From NCBI RefSeq assembly GCF_002926165.1, contig NZ_MAGP01000001.1:186001-250000 (forward strand): a stretch of 64,000 nt of DNA, in the 5' to 3' direction. The notes below the pieces were generated by a model that did no database searches, was not told the origin of the DNA, and saw nothing but the letters and a program-made list of their open reading frames with translations. The stretch comes from Micromonospora chalcea (GTDB lineage Bacteria; Actinomycetota; Actinomycetes; Mycobacteriales; Micromonosporaceae). The first letter of the stretch is position 1, and every line of letters begins with the position of its first letter. This document shows positions 1-8,292 of the stretch, one piece after another. A program made the position numbers and the translations under genes.

Positions 1-1211
1 ACGGACAGCGACAGGGTGTGCCGCTCGGGTACCGGCTCGCGGCCGGTCACGTCCACCGGGGCCCAGGCCAGGACCGCGACCCGGCCGTCGGGGTGCCGGG
101 TGACGAGATGGTCCGGCCCGCGCGCGAGCACCTCGTCGCCGAGCCGGGCCATGAACGCGTACAGATGGTAGGTGGGTTTCTTGATCTGCCGGTGGGTGAG
201 CAGGCCGAAGCCGCCGTGCAGCGGCGCGGTCGGCACCCCCTCCTCCTCGAACACGTCGCTGAAGGTCCAGTAGGAGAAGGAGTCGACCAGATACCCGCCG
301 CCGGCCAGCACCGGAGCGAGGTAGGCGGCGTGGAAGGCCGTGTCGTGGATCGGGTTGTCCGGCCGGTAGGAGGAGTTGAACTCGGTGATGTGCACCGGGT
401 GGTCGGCCAGCGCGGTGCCGGCCAGGTGCCGGCGGGGCGCGGCGAACTGCTCCAGCAGCTCCGTGGCCGGAGCCAGGGTCTGCCGGGTGCCGAACGGCAG
501 GTGCCGCGCCGGGCCGGAGGTGTAGGCGTGCCGGCTGACGAAGTCGACGGGTACGTCGCGGTCGGTGACGAACTCGGCGAACGGCTTCAGCCACTCGTCG
601 GCGCCGGGGGACAGGGCCGGGCCGCCGACCTGGAGCGCCGCGTCGACGTCCTTGACGGCGTGCGCCGAGACCTCGTACAGGCGGTGGTAGGCGTCCTGGT
701 CGGCGCCCTGCCAGAACGCCGGCAGGTTGGGCTCGTTCCACACCTCGATCGGCCAGCCGCGCACCTCGTCGAGGCCGTACCTGTCGACCAGGTGGGTCAC
801 CGTGGCGCGCACCAGGTCACCCCATTCGGTGTACGACCGGGGCGGCGTCACCTTTCCCCGCCACCAGAACACGGTCTGGTCGCCGGAGGCGAGCGCCGAG
901 GGCATGAACCCCAGCTCCACGAAGGGTCGGATGCCCAGCGCGAGGTAGGCGTCGACGACCTGGTCCACGTAGGTGAAGGCGTGCCGCACCCGGCGCTCGC
1001 CCCGGTATTCGTACGGGCGGTGCACGCCGACGCCGTCGCTGAGCAGCCCGTGGCCGCGGATGTGCCGGAAGCCGATGTCCTGCTGCACCAGCGCCAGCGA
1101 GTCCTGATAGTCACGTCGCAGAGCCAGGTCGAACCGGCCGGTGCCCACGCAGGTACGCCAGGCGTCGGTCAGCCGGCCGGCAGGCCGGTCGGGGACGAGG
1201 AGCCGCGTCAT
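1..1211 (-). CDS. GH39 beta-xylosidase, C-terminus cut by window edge
   Basis: Glycoside hydrolase family 39 enzyme, expected to release xylose from the non-reducing ends of xylo-oligosaccharides in the cytoplasm; no signal peptide is seen. The ATG at 1211 overlaps the stop of the upstream binding-protein gene (ATGA). The first 403 residues lie in the window and the 3' end runs off at base 1. The acid/base glutamate in EVWNEPN is residue 160 and the nucleophile in ITEFNSS is residue 277, the same numbers as in Thermoanaerobacterium saccharolyticum XynB, so the family call is firm. It is the last visible gene of an importer operon (permease, permease, binding protein, xylosidase), so it probably hydrolyses the cargo of that importer. 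Alpha-L-iduronidases share the fold, but this context argues for xylosidase. Confidence 0.93.
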   Translation of the reverse strand, partial: MTRLLVPDRPAGRLTDAWRTCVGTGRFDLALRRDYQDSLALVQQDIGFRHIRGHGLLSDGVGVHRPYEYRGERRVRHAFTYVDQVVDAYLALGIRPFVELGFMPSALASGDQTVFWWRGKVTPPRSYTEWGDLVRATVTHLVDRYGLDEVRGWPIEVWNEPNLPAFWQGADQDAYHRLYEVSAHAVKDVDAALQVGGPALSPGADEWLKPFAEFVTDRDVPVDFVSRHAYTSGPARHLPFGTRQTLAPATELLEQFAAPRRHLAGTALADHPVHITEFNSSYRPDNPIHDTAFHAAYLAPVLAGGGYLVDSFSYWTFSDVFEEEGVPTAPLHGGFGLLTHRQIKKPTYHLYAFMARLGDEVLARGPDHLVTRHPDGRVAVLAWAPVDVTGREPVPERHTLSLS

Positions 1212-2851
1212 CCGTGGTTCTTGCGGTACCGGTCGTACGCCTTGTTGACCAGGTCGATGTAGGCCTGCGCGTTCTTGCCCTTCAGCTCCGAGACGTAGGC
1301 GTCCCACTCGCTCAGCGGCCGCTGGCCGAGGGCGAACTTCAGCGTGTTCTGGGTGACGTGGTCCTTCAGTGCGGTCGCCCAGAGCGTCGTCTGCTCCCGC
1401 TCTTCGTCGCTGAGCGGCGCGGGTGGCGGCGTCACCCAGGGCGCGGCCTTGCGGGCGTTCATCTCCTTCTGGAACTCCAGTTCCTCGGGCGAGAAGAACG
1501 ACTGCACCAGGTCGAGCTTGCCGCCGTAGGCGAAGACGCCGTTGTAGAAGCCGAAGTCCTTCTGCAGATGCTTGGTGCCCTTGGGGTTGAGGCCGATGAC
1601 GTTGACGTCCGGGGCGAGGGTGCGCTTGCCCGAGCCGTCCTTGGTGTACGTGGTTCCCTCGACGCCCCACTTGGCGAACTCCTGGCCGGCGTCGGAGTAC
1701 CAGAGCCAGTCGACGAACTGCATCATGGCCACGAAGTTCTTGCCGTCGCGCGCCTTGCTGGAGATCATCACGCCGTTCTCCAGCCGGCTCGCCGGGTTGA
1801 CCGCTCCGGCCGGCCCGACCGGGAAGAGGATCTTGCCGAGCCGGGCGTTCGGGTTGATCTTCGCGATGTCCGGGCGGTAGTCGTTCACCAGGGTCTGCGC
1901 GTTCGTGCTGATCACGAAGGACTTGCCGCTGGCGAGCTTCTGCCGGGCCTGGTCGTCTGTCTGGGTGAACGTCTCCGGGTCGAGCAGCCCCTCGGCGACC
2001 AGCTTGTGGAGGTACTCCACCACCTGCCGGTAGCCGTCCGAGGCGCCGGTGAAGACGTACTTCCCGGCCCCGGAGTCCCAGCTCGTCGGCTGGTAGTTCC
2101 AGCCGGCGCCGGGCAGGCCGTGCGCGAGGGCCAGCATGTTCAGCAGGTTGCCGGCCGGGTTGGGCTTGCCGAACCGGTCGGAGAACGGGATGACGTCCGG
2201 GTGGGCCGCCTTCATCGCCTTGAGCATGGCGTACACCTCGTCCCAGGTGGTCGGGGACGGGATCTTCAGCTGCTCCAGCACGTCGGTGCGGACCGCGAGC
2301 GTGTAGTCCTGCCAGGGCTTCTCGTGCAGGCCGGGCAGCAGGTAGAACTTGCCGTCCTCCTGCCGGAGCGTGTCCATCTCCGGCTGGAGCTTCCACTTCT
2401 CGATCTTGTCCTTGAAGTGCGGCATCAGGTCGAGGTAGTCGCTGACCGGCAGGATGGCGCCGGAGGAGACGTACGAGTTCTCCTGCGGGTGGTAGGTCTT
2501 CGGGATGATCATCGGGGCGTCACCGGAGCCGACCAGCACGCTGCGTTTCTGCTCGTAGTCGCTCAGCGGCACGGCGACCGGGTCCAGCTTGACGTTCGTC
2601 CGCCCGGCCAGCTCGGTCCAGAACAGCCACTCCGGCTTGAGCGGGTAGTTCGGGTGGTTGTTGTAGAGGATCGAGAACGTGACCGGCTCGGTGGCCTTGA
2701 ACTGGTCGCCGATGCCGTACTTGTCCATCGCGCCCGTACGGTTGCGGTCGAGGTCCTTCTTGTCCGGGGTGTCGTCGCCGCAACCTGCCAGGGCGACGAC
2801 GGCGGCCGCGCCGCTGGCGAGCAGTACCTGGCGCCGGGACAGCTGGGCCAT
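1208..2851 (-). CDS. CUT1 sugar-binding lipoprotein (LplA-like)
   Basis: Extracellular solute-binding lipoprotein of a carbohydrate ABC importer, 547 residues, in the long LplA-like group rather than the usual 420-residue type. The N-terminus SRRQVLL followed by a hydrophobic stretch and the lipobox LAGC suggests Tat-type lipoprotein export, with acylation of the cysteine near residue 24. Start chosen at the ATG at 2851, behind a GGAAGGAAG ribosome-binding site. It lies downstream of two permease genes and overlaps the GH39 gene, so the ligand is inferred to be a xylo-oligosaccharide or related hemicellulose fragment. No importer ATPase is encoded nearby, as is usual for actinobacterial systems that share MsiK. 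Confidence 0.9.
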   Translation of the reverse strand: MAQLSRRQVLLASGAAAVVALAGCGDDTPDKKDLDRNRTGAMDKYGIGDQFKATEPVTFSILYNNHPNYPLKPEWLFWTELAGRTNVKLDPVAVPLSDYEQKRSVLVGSGDAPMIIPKTYHPQENSYVSSGAILPVSDYLDLMPHFKDKIEKWKLQPEMDTLRQEDGKFYLLPGLHEKPWQDYTLAVRTDVLEQLKIPSPTTWDEVYAMLKAMKAAHPDVIPFSDRFGKPNPAGNLLNMLALAHGLPGAGWNYQPTSWDSGAGKYVFTGASDGYRQVVEYLHKLVAEGLLDPETFTQTDDQARQKLASGKSFVISTNAQTLVNDYRPDIAKINPNARLGKILFPVGPAGAVNPASRLENGVMISSKARDGKNFVAMMQFVDWLWYSDAGQEFAKWGVEGTTYTKDGSGKRTLAPDVNVIGLNPKGTKHLQKDFGFYNGVFAYGGKLDLVQSFFSPEELEFQKEMNARKAAPWVTPPPAPLSDEEREQTTLWATALKDHVTQNTLKFALGQRPLSEWDAYVSELKGKNAQAYIDLVNKAYDRYRKNHG

Positions 2852-2893
2852 GGGTTCTTCCTTCCGGTGGTGGGGTGGTGGTGCGGGCGGCGG

Positions 2894-3832
2894 CTATCCC
2901 TTCACGGCGCCGAGCATGATTCCGGAGACGAAATAGCGCTGGATGAAGGGATAGACCGCGAGGATCGGCAGGATCGTCAGCACGATCGTCACGGACTGGA
3001 TGGTGGCGGCGGACTGGACGACGTCGCCGGCGCTGCCGAGGCCGCCGCCGGTCTGCGTGGCGTCGGTCGCGCCCGCGATGAGGTTGCGCAGATAGACGGT
3101 CACCGGGAGCAGGTCCTGCCGGTCCATGTAGAGGAACGCGGCGAACCACGAGTTCCAGAACGAGACGGCGTAGAACAGCACCATCGTGGCGACCATCGCC
3201 TTCGACAGCGGCAGGACGATCCGCAGCAGCGTGCCGTACGTGTTCAGCCCGTCGACGGCGGCCGCCTCCTCCAGCTCGACCGGCAGGCTCTCGAAGAACG
3301 CCTTCATCACCAGCAGGTTGAACACGTTTATCGCGTTGGGCAGGGCGATCGCCCACACCGTGTTCTTCAGCCCGAGGCTGGTGACCAGGACGTAGTTGGG
3401 GATCAGGCCGCCGGTGAAGAACATGGTGAACACGGCGATCCCGACCAGCGCGGTCCGGCCCCGCAGGTGCTTCTTCGACAGCACGTACGCGTAGCAGGTG
3501 GTCAGCACGACGGAGACGAGCGTGGCGACCACCGTGTAGAAGACGGTGTTGCGGTAGCTGACCCAGAACGTCGGGTCCGACGTCACCACCCGGTACGCGG
3601 TCAGGTTGAACCCCCGCGGCACGAGGTTCACCTCGCCCGCGACGATGTACGCGTTGTCGCTGAGCGAGCGGGCCACGATGGTGAGGAACGGATACAGGGT
3701 CACCACCACGACGCCGGTCAGCACGAGGGCGTTCACCACCTGGAAGACCCGGTAGCCGCGGGTGGGCCGGGGGCCACGCGGCCGGGCCACCGGTTTCCGT
3801 GTGCGGGCCTGGGCGCGGGCCTGCGTGCTCAC
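2894..3832 (-). CDS. CUT1 importer permease, MalG/LplC-type
   Basis: Inner-membrane subunit of a carbohydrate ABC importer, 312 residues, with about six hydrophobic helices. The EAA-type loop that contacts the ATPase is visible as EEAAAVDGLNTYGT. The GTG start at 3832 overlaps the stop of the partner permease (GTGA). The open frame continues upstream, but that part lies antisense-style over the partner gene and is not used. The C-terminal GAVKG ending is typical of LplC/YtcP permeases. It forms one transporter with the neighbouring permease and binding protein; substrate is inferred from the GH39 gene in the same operon. Confidence 0.92.
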   Translation of the reverse strand: MSTQARAQARTRKPVARPRGPRPTRGYRVFQVVNALVLTGVVVVTLYPFLTIVARSLSDNAYIVAGEVNLVPRGFNLTAYRVVTSDPTFWVSYRNTVFYTVVATLVSVVLTTCYAYVLSKKHLRGRTALVGIAVFTMFFTGGLIPNYVLVTSLGLKNTVWAIALPNAINVFNLLVMKAFFESLPVELEEAAAVDGLNTYGTLLRIVLPLSKAMVATMVLFYAVSFWNSWFAAFLYMDRQDLLPVTVYLRNLIAGATDATQTGGGLGSAGDVVQSAATIQSVTIVLTILPILAVYPFIQRYFVSGIMLGAVKG

Positions 3833-4758
3833 CACAGGCTCGTCCCCACCGTGCGCCGGGAGATCGCGTTCGCCGACAGCACCAGCGTCAGCCCGATCAC
3901 GGACTCGAACAGGCCGATGGCGGCGGCGTAGCTGAGGTTCCCGGAGACGATGCCCACCCGGTACAGGTAGGTCGAGATCACGTCCGCCGTCGGGTAGGTG
4001 AGTGGGTTGTACAGCAGCAGGATCTTCTCGAAGCCGACGGCCATGAAGGTGCCGATGTTGAGGATCAGCAGCGTCACCATCGTCGGCCGGATCCCCGGCA
4101 GCGTCACGTGCCAGGTCTGCCGCCACCTGTTGGCGCCGTCGATGCGGGCCGCCTCGTACAGGTCGCCGTCGACGGTGGTGAGCGCGGCGAGGTAGAGGAT
4201 GGTGCCCCAGCCGACGGTCTGCCAGACCTCGGAGGAGACGTAGATCGTCCGGAACCATCCGGCCTGCTGCATGAACGCCACCGGCTCGCCGCCCACGGCA
4301 CGCACCATCTGGTTCACCGTGCCGTCCACCGACAGCAGTTGGAGGACCATGGCGGCCACGATCACTATCGACAGGAAGTGCGGCAGGTAGGACACCGACT
4401 GGACGAACCGCTTGAGCGCGCGGTTGCGCACCTCGTTGAGCAGCAGCGCGAGCACGATCGGCAGCGGGAAGCAGAACACCAGCGTCAGCGCGCCCAGCAC
4501 CAGCGTGTTTGTGAACACGCTCCAGAAGGTCGGGTCGGTGAAGAACAACCGGAAGTACCGCAGCCCGGTCCAGTACTCGCCGAAGAGGCTGCCGCCCGGC
4601 TGGAAGCGCCGGAACGCGATCACGTTGCCGAGCATCGGCAGGTAGCGGAACGTCAGGAAGAACAGCAGCGGCAGGACTGCGAGCGAGTAGAGCTGCCAGT
4701 CCCGGCGCAGGGCCCGCAGCCAGGGCGTACGGCGACTGCGCGGGGTCGGGGCTGCCAA
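3829..4758 (-). CDS. CUT1 importer permease, MalF/LplB-type
   Basis: First gene of the minus-strand importer operon, 309 residues, an integral membrane ABC permease of the LplB/YtcP type. Hydrophobic helices and the EAA loop (YEAARIDGANRWRQ) are visible. The start is TTG at 4758, chosen because GGGAGG lies a few bases upstream and no better ATG is in frame. The gene is divergent from the acetylxylan esterase, and a perfect-arm palindrome lies between them. It pairs with the downstream permease to form the channel for the LplA-like binding protein. Confidence 0.92.
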   Translation of the reverse strand: MAAPTPRSRRTPWLRALRRDWQLYSLAVLPLLFFLTFRYLPMLGNVIAFRRFQPGGSLFGEYWTGLRYFRLFFTDPTFWSVFTNTLVLGALTLVFCFPLPIVLALLLNEVRNRALKRFVQSVSYLPHFLSIVIVAAMVLQLLSVDGTVNQMVRAVGGEPVAFMQQAGWFRTIYVSSEVWQTVGWGTILYLAALTTVDGDLYEAARIDGANRWRQTWHVTLPGIRPTMVTLLILNIGTFMAVGFEKILLLYNPLTYPTADVISTYLYRVGIVSGNLSYAAAIGLFESVIGLTLVLSANAISRRTVGTSLW

Positions 4759-4782
4759 GCTCGTCCTCCCCCTGACCGTCGG

Positions 4783-4797
4783 CCGGAACGTTTCCGG
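4783..4797. promoter_or_regulatory. Candidate operator CCGGAA-CGT-TTCCGG
   Basis: Palindrome with perfect 6-bp arms around a 3-bp spacer in the short divergent region between the importer operon and the acetylxylan esterase gene. The size and GGAA/TTCC edges resemble operators of LacI-family sugar repressors. No such regulator is encoded in the window, so the cognate protein is unknown. It could control both directions at once. Confidence 0.5.
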
Positions 4798-4825
4798 TAA
4801 TACGTCGTAAGCCTTTCGGAAATTT

Positions 4826-5854
4826 ATGGGTATCGTTATCTTCGTGTCAAGAGCGTCGATTGATATCTCCCTCGGCCAGCTCCGCCGCTACACGCCGGCT
4901 GTCGTCGAGCCCGCCGACTTCGACCGGTTCTGGCGGGCCACCCTCACCGCCGCCGCGGCCAGCCCGGTGCTCGTCGACGTCCGCCCCGAACCCACCGACC
5001 TGCGGCTGCTCGACGTGTGGGACGTGACGTTCGCCGGGTTCGCCGGCGAACCGGTGCGGGCCTGGTACACCCGTCCCGCGGGCGTAGCCACGCCGCTGCC
5101 GGCAGTGGTGGAGTACCCCGGCTACGGGCGCGGCCGTGGCCTGCCGGGGGAGCGGCTCACCTGGCCGGTGGCGGGTTACGCCCACCTGCTGGTGGACAAC
5201 CGGGGACAGGCCGGCCTGTACAGCCGCGGTGACACCCCGGACCCGCACGACGCTCCCGGCGGGCCCAGCCCCGCCACGAGGGGGATCCTGTCCCCGGACG
5301 ACTACCACTACCGCCGCCTGATCACCGACGCGGTCCGCGCGATCGACGCCGTCCGCGTACTGCCCGGGGTGGACCCGGCCCGCGTCGCCGCGGTGGGCAA
5401 CAGCCAAGGTGGTGGACTCGCGCTCGCGGCGGCGGGCCTCGTCGACGGCCTCGCCGCGCTCCTGGTCACCGCCCCGTTCCTGTGCGACATCCAGCGCGCC
5501 ATCGAAGTGACCGAGGCGTCCCCCTACGGCGAGATCGCCCGCTACCTCGCGGTGCACCGCGAGGCCGAGGAGCCGGTCCGGCGCACGCTGTCCTACGTCG
5601 ACGGCGTCAGCTTCGCCCGGCGCGCCACCGCACCGGCGCACTTCGGGATCGGTCTGCGCGACGAGGTCTGCCCACCGAGCACCGGCTTCGCCGCCTACAA
5701 CCAGTACGCCGCCGCGAGCGGATCGGCGGCGCCGCTACGGGAGATGCACACGTACCCGTTCAACGGCCACGAGGGCGGGGAGGCCGTCCACGTCCGGCGG
5801 CAGCTGCGCTGGCTGGATGCGGTGATGCGTTCCGCCGGGACGGCAGCCGGCTGA
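4826..5854 (+). CDS. CE7 acetylxylan esterase / cephalosporin-C deacetylase family
   Basis: Alpha/beta hydrolase of carbohydrate esterase family 7, which removes acetyl groups from xylo-oligosaccharides. The catalytic triad is readable: Ser193 in GNSQGGG, Asp279 in LRDEVCPPS and His315 in NGHEGG. The length, about 340 residues, fits the family, and no signal peptide is visible, so it acts in the cytoplasm on imported oligomers. The start is uncertain: ATG at 4826 is used, but the in-frame GTG at 4844 would give an N-terminus (VSRASIDISLGQL) closer to family members, and neither has a strong ribosome-binding site. It is divergent from the xylo-oligosaccharide importer operon and followed by a convergent ABC permease gene. 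Confidence 0.88.
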   Translation: MGIVIFVSRASIDISLGQLRRYTPAVVEPADFDRFWRATLTAAAASPVLVDVRPEPTDLRLLDVWDVTFAGFAGEPVRAWYTRPAGVATPLPAVVEYPGYGRGRGLPGERLTWPVAGYAHLLVDNRGQAGLYSRGDTPDPHDAPGGPSPATRGILSPDDYHYRRLITDAVRAIDAVRVLPGVDPARVAAVGNSQGGGLALAAAGLVDGLAALLVTAPFLCDIQRAIEVTEASPYGEIARYLAVHREAEEPVRRTLSYVDGVSFARRATAPAHFGIGLRDEVCPPSTGFAAYNQYAAASGSAAPLREMHTYPFNGHEGGEAVHVRRQLRWLDAVMRSAGTAAG

Positions 5855-5883
5855 CGGACTCACCGGATGTCCGATGCAGGGCG

Positions 5884-6849
5884 CTAGATCACCCGGCGCC
5901 GCACCCGCCACACCACGACGCCGATCAGGATCGCCGCGACCGCGACGAACACCGCCGCCTCGATGAGCTGGAAGGTCCAGAACCGGTCGGCCGGGTGGTA
6001 GACCCCGAACCGCTGGATGCCGCGTTCGTGCAGGAACTGGCTGAGGTTCGTGCCGGCCTGGTTGGCCGCGTCCTCCAGTTCGTAGTACTCCGTCGAGCTC
6101 AGCCTGCGCCCGGCGGCGTCCGCGTAGCCGCGTTCGATCACCCAGTCGGCGACGCCGGCTCCGGCCTGACCCTTCGTGCCGCCGGCGGGGACCGGCTCCA
6201 TGGTGGTGAGCGGCGTGGCGTACGCGGGACGGGCCAGAAGCGCCACCGACATCCGGGCGGCGAGGAACGCCCCGAACGCGACGCCGAACGCGGGCAGGCT
6301 GCGCCGCAGGATCGCCCCCGCGGCGGTGGCGACGCCGAACGCGAACAGCGCGTACGCCAGCGGAACGAGCCCTTCCAGGTCGAAGGCGTCGTACTGGAAC
6401 CGCCCTTCCCAGGCGTCGAACGGCTGACGGAACCAGGTGAGCACGGCGGTGAACATGCCGGTGAGCGCGACTGTGACGCCGGCCAGCGCGGCGAGCTTGG
6501 CCACCAGCCAGCGCATCCGCGGCACGGCCTGGGTCCAGGCGAGCTGCCAGGTGCCGTCCTCCAGTTCGCGGGCGAGCAGCGGCGCGCCGAGGAACGCGCC
6601 GATGACGACGGGCACCAGGTAGAAGGCCGCGAGGAGGTTCTCGACGTATCCGTACTCCTCGTCGAGCCGGCGGAAGGCGGCCGTGCACGTCTCGCCGGCG
6701 CCTGCTGTTCCCGCGCACCGGGCGGGGCCGCCGGGGAACAGGTCGTGGGCCTGCGTCCCGAGCACCAGCAGGGCGATGCCGAACACGCCGAGGAGCAGAC
6801 CGAGGACGCAGACCTCGGTGCGGTGCTGGCGCCAGATCAACCACGTCAT
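5884..6849 (-). CDS. ABC-2-type exporter permease
   Basis: Membrane protein of 321 residues with an N-terminal helix after MTWLIWRQHRTE, several central hydrophobic stretches and a C-terminal helix followed by RRR. This layout is common in actinobacterial permease partners of YtrA-regulated ABC systems. Its ATG overlaps the stop of the ATPase gene (ATGA), so the two are translationally coupled. The substrate cannot be told. In related GntR/YtrA operons the complex is usually linked to cell-envelope stress or peptide antibiotics; that is family knowledge and not shown here. It is unrelated to the surrounding sugar genes. Confidence 0.8.
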   Translation of the reverse strand: MTWLIWRQHRTEVCVLGLLLGVFGIALLVLGTQAHDLFPGGPARCAGTAGAGETCTAAFRRLDEEYGYVENLLAAFYLVPVVIGAFLGAPLLARELEDGTWQLAWTQAVPRMRWLVAKLAALAGVTVALTGMFTAVLTWFRQPFDAWEGRFQYDAFDLEGLVPLAYALFAFGVATAAGAILRRSLPAFGVAFGAFLAARMSVALLARPAYATPLTTMEPVPAGGTKGQAGAGVADWVIERGYADAAGRRLSSTEYYELEDAANQAGTNLSQFLHERGIQRFGVYHPADRFWTFQLIEAAVFVAVAAILIGVVVWRVRRRVI

Positions 6850-7745
6850 GCCGCCACCTCCGACGGGACCGCGGCGCCCGGCTCGGACGGCCGGCGCAGG
6901 TACGCCAGCACCAGGTCCTCCAGCCCGACCGGCTGGGCCTGCCAGCCCGGGGCGGCCGGGATGCCGCCGTCGCGTACCAGCAGGGTGGTGTGCCGGTCGC
7001 CGTGGACGGCCTCCACGACGGCGCCGGCCCGGTCGAGGTCGGTGGCCGTGCGCGGGCCGACGAGCAGCCGGTGCTCGGCGAGGAGGGTGTCGATGTCACC
7101 GGTGAGCGTGACCCGGCCGTGGTTGAGCACGACCAGGTGGTCGCAGACACGTTCCAGCTCGTGCACGACGTGGGAGGAGAACAGGACCGTCACCCCGCCG
7201 TCGGCCACCGCGCCCATGAGGACCTGCAGGAATTCGCGCCGGGCCAGCGGGTCGAGGCTGGCCACCGGCTCGTCGAGGACGAGCAGGTCCGGCCGTTTCG
7301 CCAGGGCCAGGGCCAACGCGACCTGGGCCTGCTGCCCGCCGGAGAGCGAGCCGGCCCGGCGGTCCAGCGGGATGCCCAGCTTCGCCAGCCGGCGCTCGGC
7401 CAGCCCCTGGTCGAAGCGGAGGTTGCAGGCCCGGCCGAAGCGGAGCATCTCGGCGACGGTGAAGCGCTTGTACAGCGGGTGGTCCTGGGCCAGGAACCCG
7501 ATCCGGGACAGGGTCTGCGGGGTGCTGGCGGTGACGTCGTGGCCGAGGACCTCGACGGTGCCGGTGCTCGGCGCCAGCAGCCCGACGATCAGGCGCAGCA
7601 GCGTGGTCTTGCCCGCGCCGTTCGGCCCGACCAGGGCGATCACGCCGCCCGCCGGCAGGGTCAGGGTGCAGTCGCGCAGCGCCCAGCCCTTCCGGTACCG
7701 CTTGCCCACGCCGTCGGTGCGCAGCGCGATCTCGGTGTCTGTCAC
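6846..7745 (-). CDS. ABC transporter ATP-binding protein
   Basis: ATPase of 299 residues with Walker A (GPNGAGKTT), Q-loop region, signature LSGGQQ, Walker B (LLVLDEP) and a switch His in SSHVVHE, of the CcmA/YtrB export type. The GTG start at 7745 overlaps the stop of the GntR gene (GTGA); the frame is open further upstream, but that part overlaps the regulator and is not used. The C-terminal 90 residues form the variable tail of this family. It works with the permease encoded immediately downstream. Confidence 0.9.
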   Translation of the reverse strand: MTDTEIALRTDGVGKRYRKGWALRDCTLTLPAGGVIALVGPNGAGKTTLLRLIVGLLAPSTGTVEVLGHDVTASTPQTLSRIGFLAQDHPLYKRFTVAEMLRFGRACNLRFDQGLAERRLAKLGIPLDRRAGSLSGGQQAQVALALALAKRPDLLVLDEPVASLDPLARREFLQVLMGAVADGGVTVLFSSHVVHELERVCDHLVVLNHGRVTLTGDIDTLLAEHRLLVGPRTATDLDRAGAVVEAVHGDRHTTLLVRDGGIPAAPGWQAQPVGLEDLVLAYLRRPSEPGAAVPSEVAA

Positions 7746-8137
7746 GCCACGTCCTCGTTTCTCGTCTGCTGGTGGACGGAGGTGAAGAGCGCGTCGACCG
7801 CCTGCTCGTCGAGGCCGGCCTCGTAGGCGCGGCGCAGCCACGTCGCCAGGCCGCGGCGCAGCGACGTGTACGTCGACGGCGACATCGCGGCCGACTGCTG
7901 CTCGGTGACGAACGTGCCCTGGCCGGGCCGGCCGGTGACCAGGTTCTCCTGCTCCATCTGCCGGTACGCCTTGGCCACGGTGTTCGGGTTGATGGCCAGG
8001 TCCTCGACCACCTCGCGGATGAGCGGGAGGCGGTCGCCGGGTTGGAGGAAGCCCAGCAGCACCGCCTGGCGAACCTGCTGGACGAGTTGCAGGTACGGCG
8101 GCACGCCGGAGTGGGTGTCGAGCCGGAAGACGAACAC
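7742..8137 (-). CDS. GntR-family (YtrA subfamily) transcriptional regulator
   Basis: Short GntR regulator of 131 residues: an N-terminal winged helix ([13 protein letters not shown] through [18 protein letters not shown]) and only a short helical tail, which is the YtrA subfamily layout. It is the first gene of the regulator-ATPase-permease operon. A perfect 7-bp inverted repeat directly upstream (8155-8174) is a good candidate for its own operator, so autoregulation is likely. The ligand or signal is not known. Confidence 0.9.
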   Translation of the reverse strand: MFVFRLDTHSGVPPYLQLVQQVRQAVLLGFLQPGDRLPLIREVVEDLAINPNTVAKAYRQMEQENLVTGRPGQGTFVTEQQSAAMSPSTYTSLRRGLATWLRRAYEAGLDEQAVDALFTSVHQQTRNEDVA

Positions 8138-8154
8138 TGGTAGCCCTTCGCTGT

Positions 8155-8174
8155 TTTACTAGTACCGTAGTAAA
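8155..8174. promoter_or_regulatory. Inverted repeat TTTACTA-N6-TAGTAAA, likely GntR/YtrA operator
   Basis: Perfect 7-bp arms separated by 6 bp, placed 18 to 37 bases upstream of the GntR gene start in an AT-rich patch that stands out from its surroundings. YtrA-type regulators commonly repress their own operon through such palindromes, so autoregulation is inferred. Confidence 0.65.
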
Positions 8175-8292
8175 GCAGCAGGTGGGCGGTCAAGAAGGGC
8201 GGGTTGGCCGCGGCTGGGGGATCGACATGATCGCCGATGGCTGTATCGTTGCCGACGCCGCATCCCGCAGGCCGCTTCCAGCAAGGACGACC

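Noticed and set aside
1214..3931. Very long open frame on the plus strand, over 900 codons, opposite the importer genes
   Set aside because: It lies antisense to three well-supported importer genes, has low-complexity Arg/Gly/Asp/Val-rich translation and no family motif. Such frames are expected in high-GC DNA.
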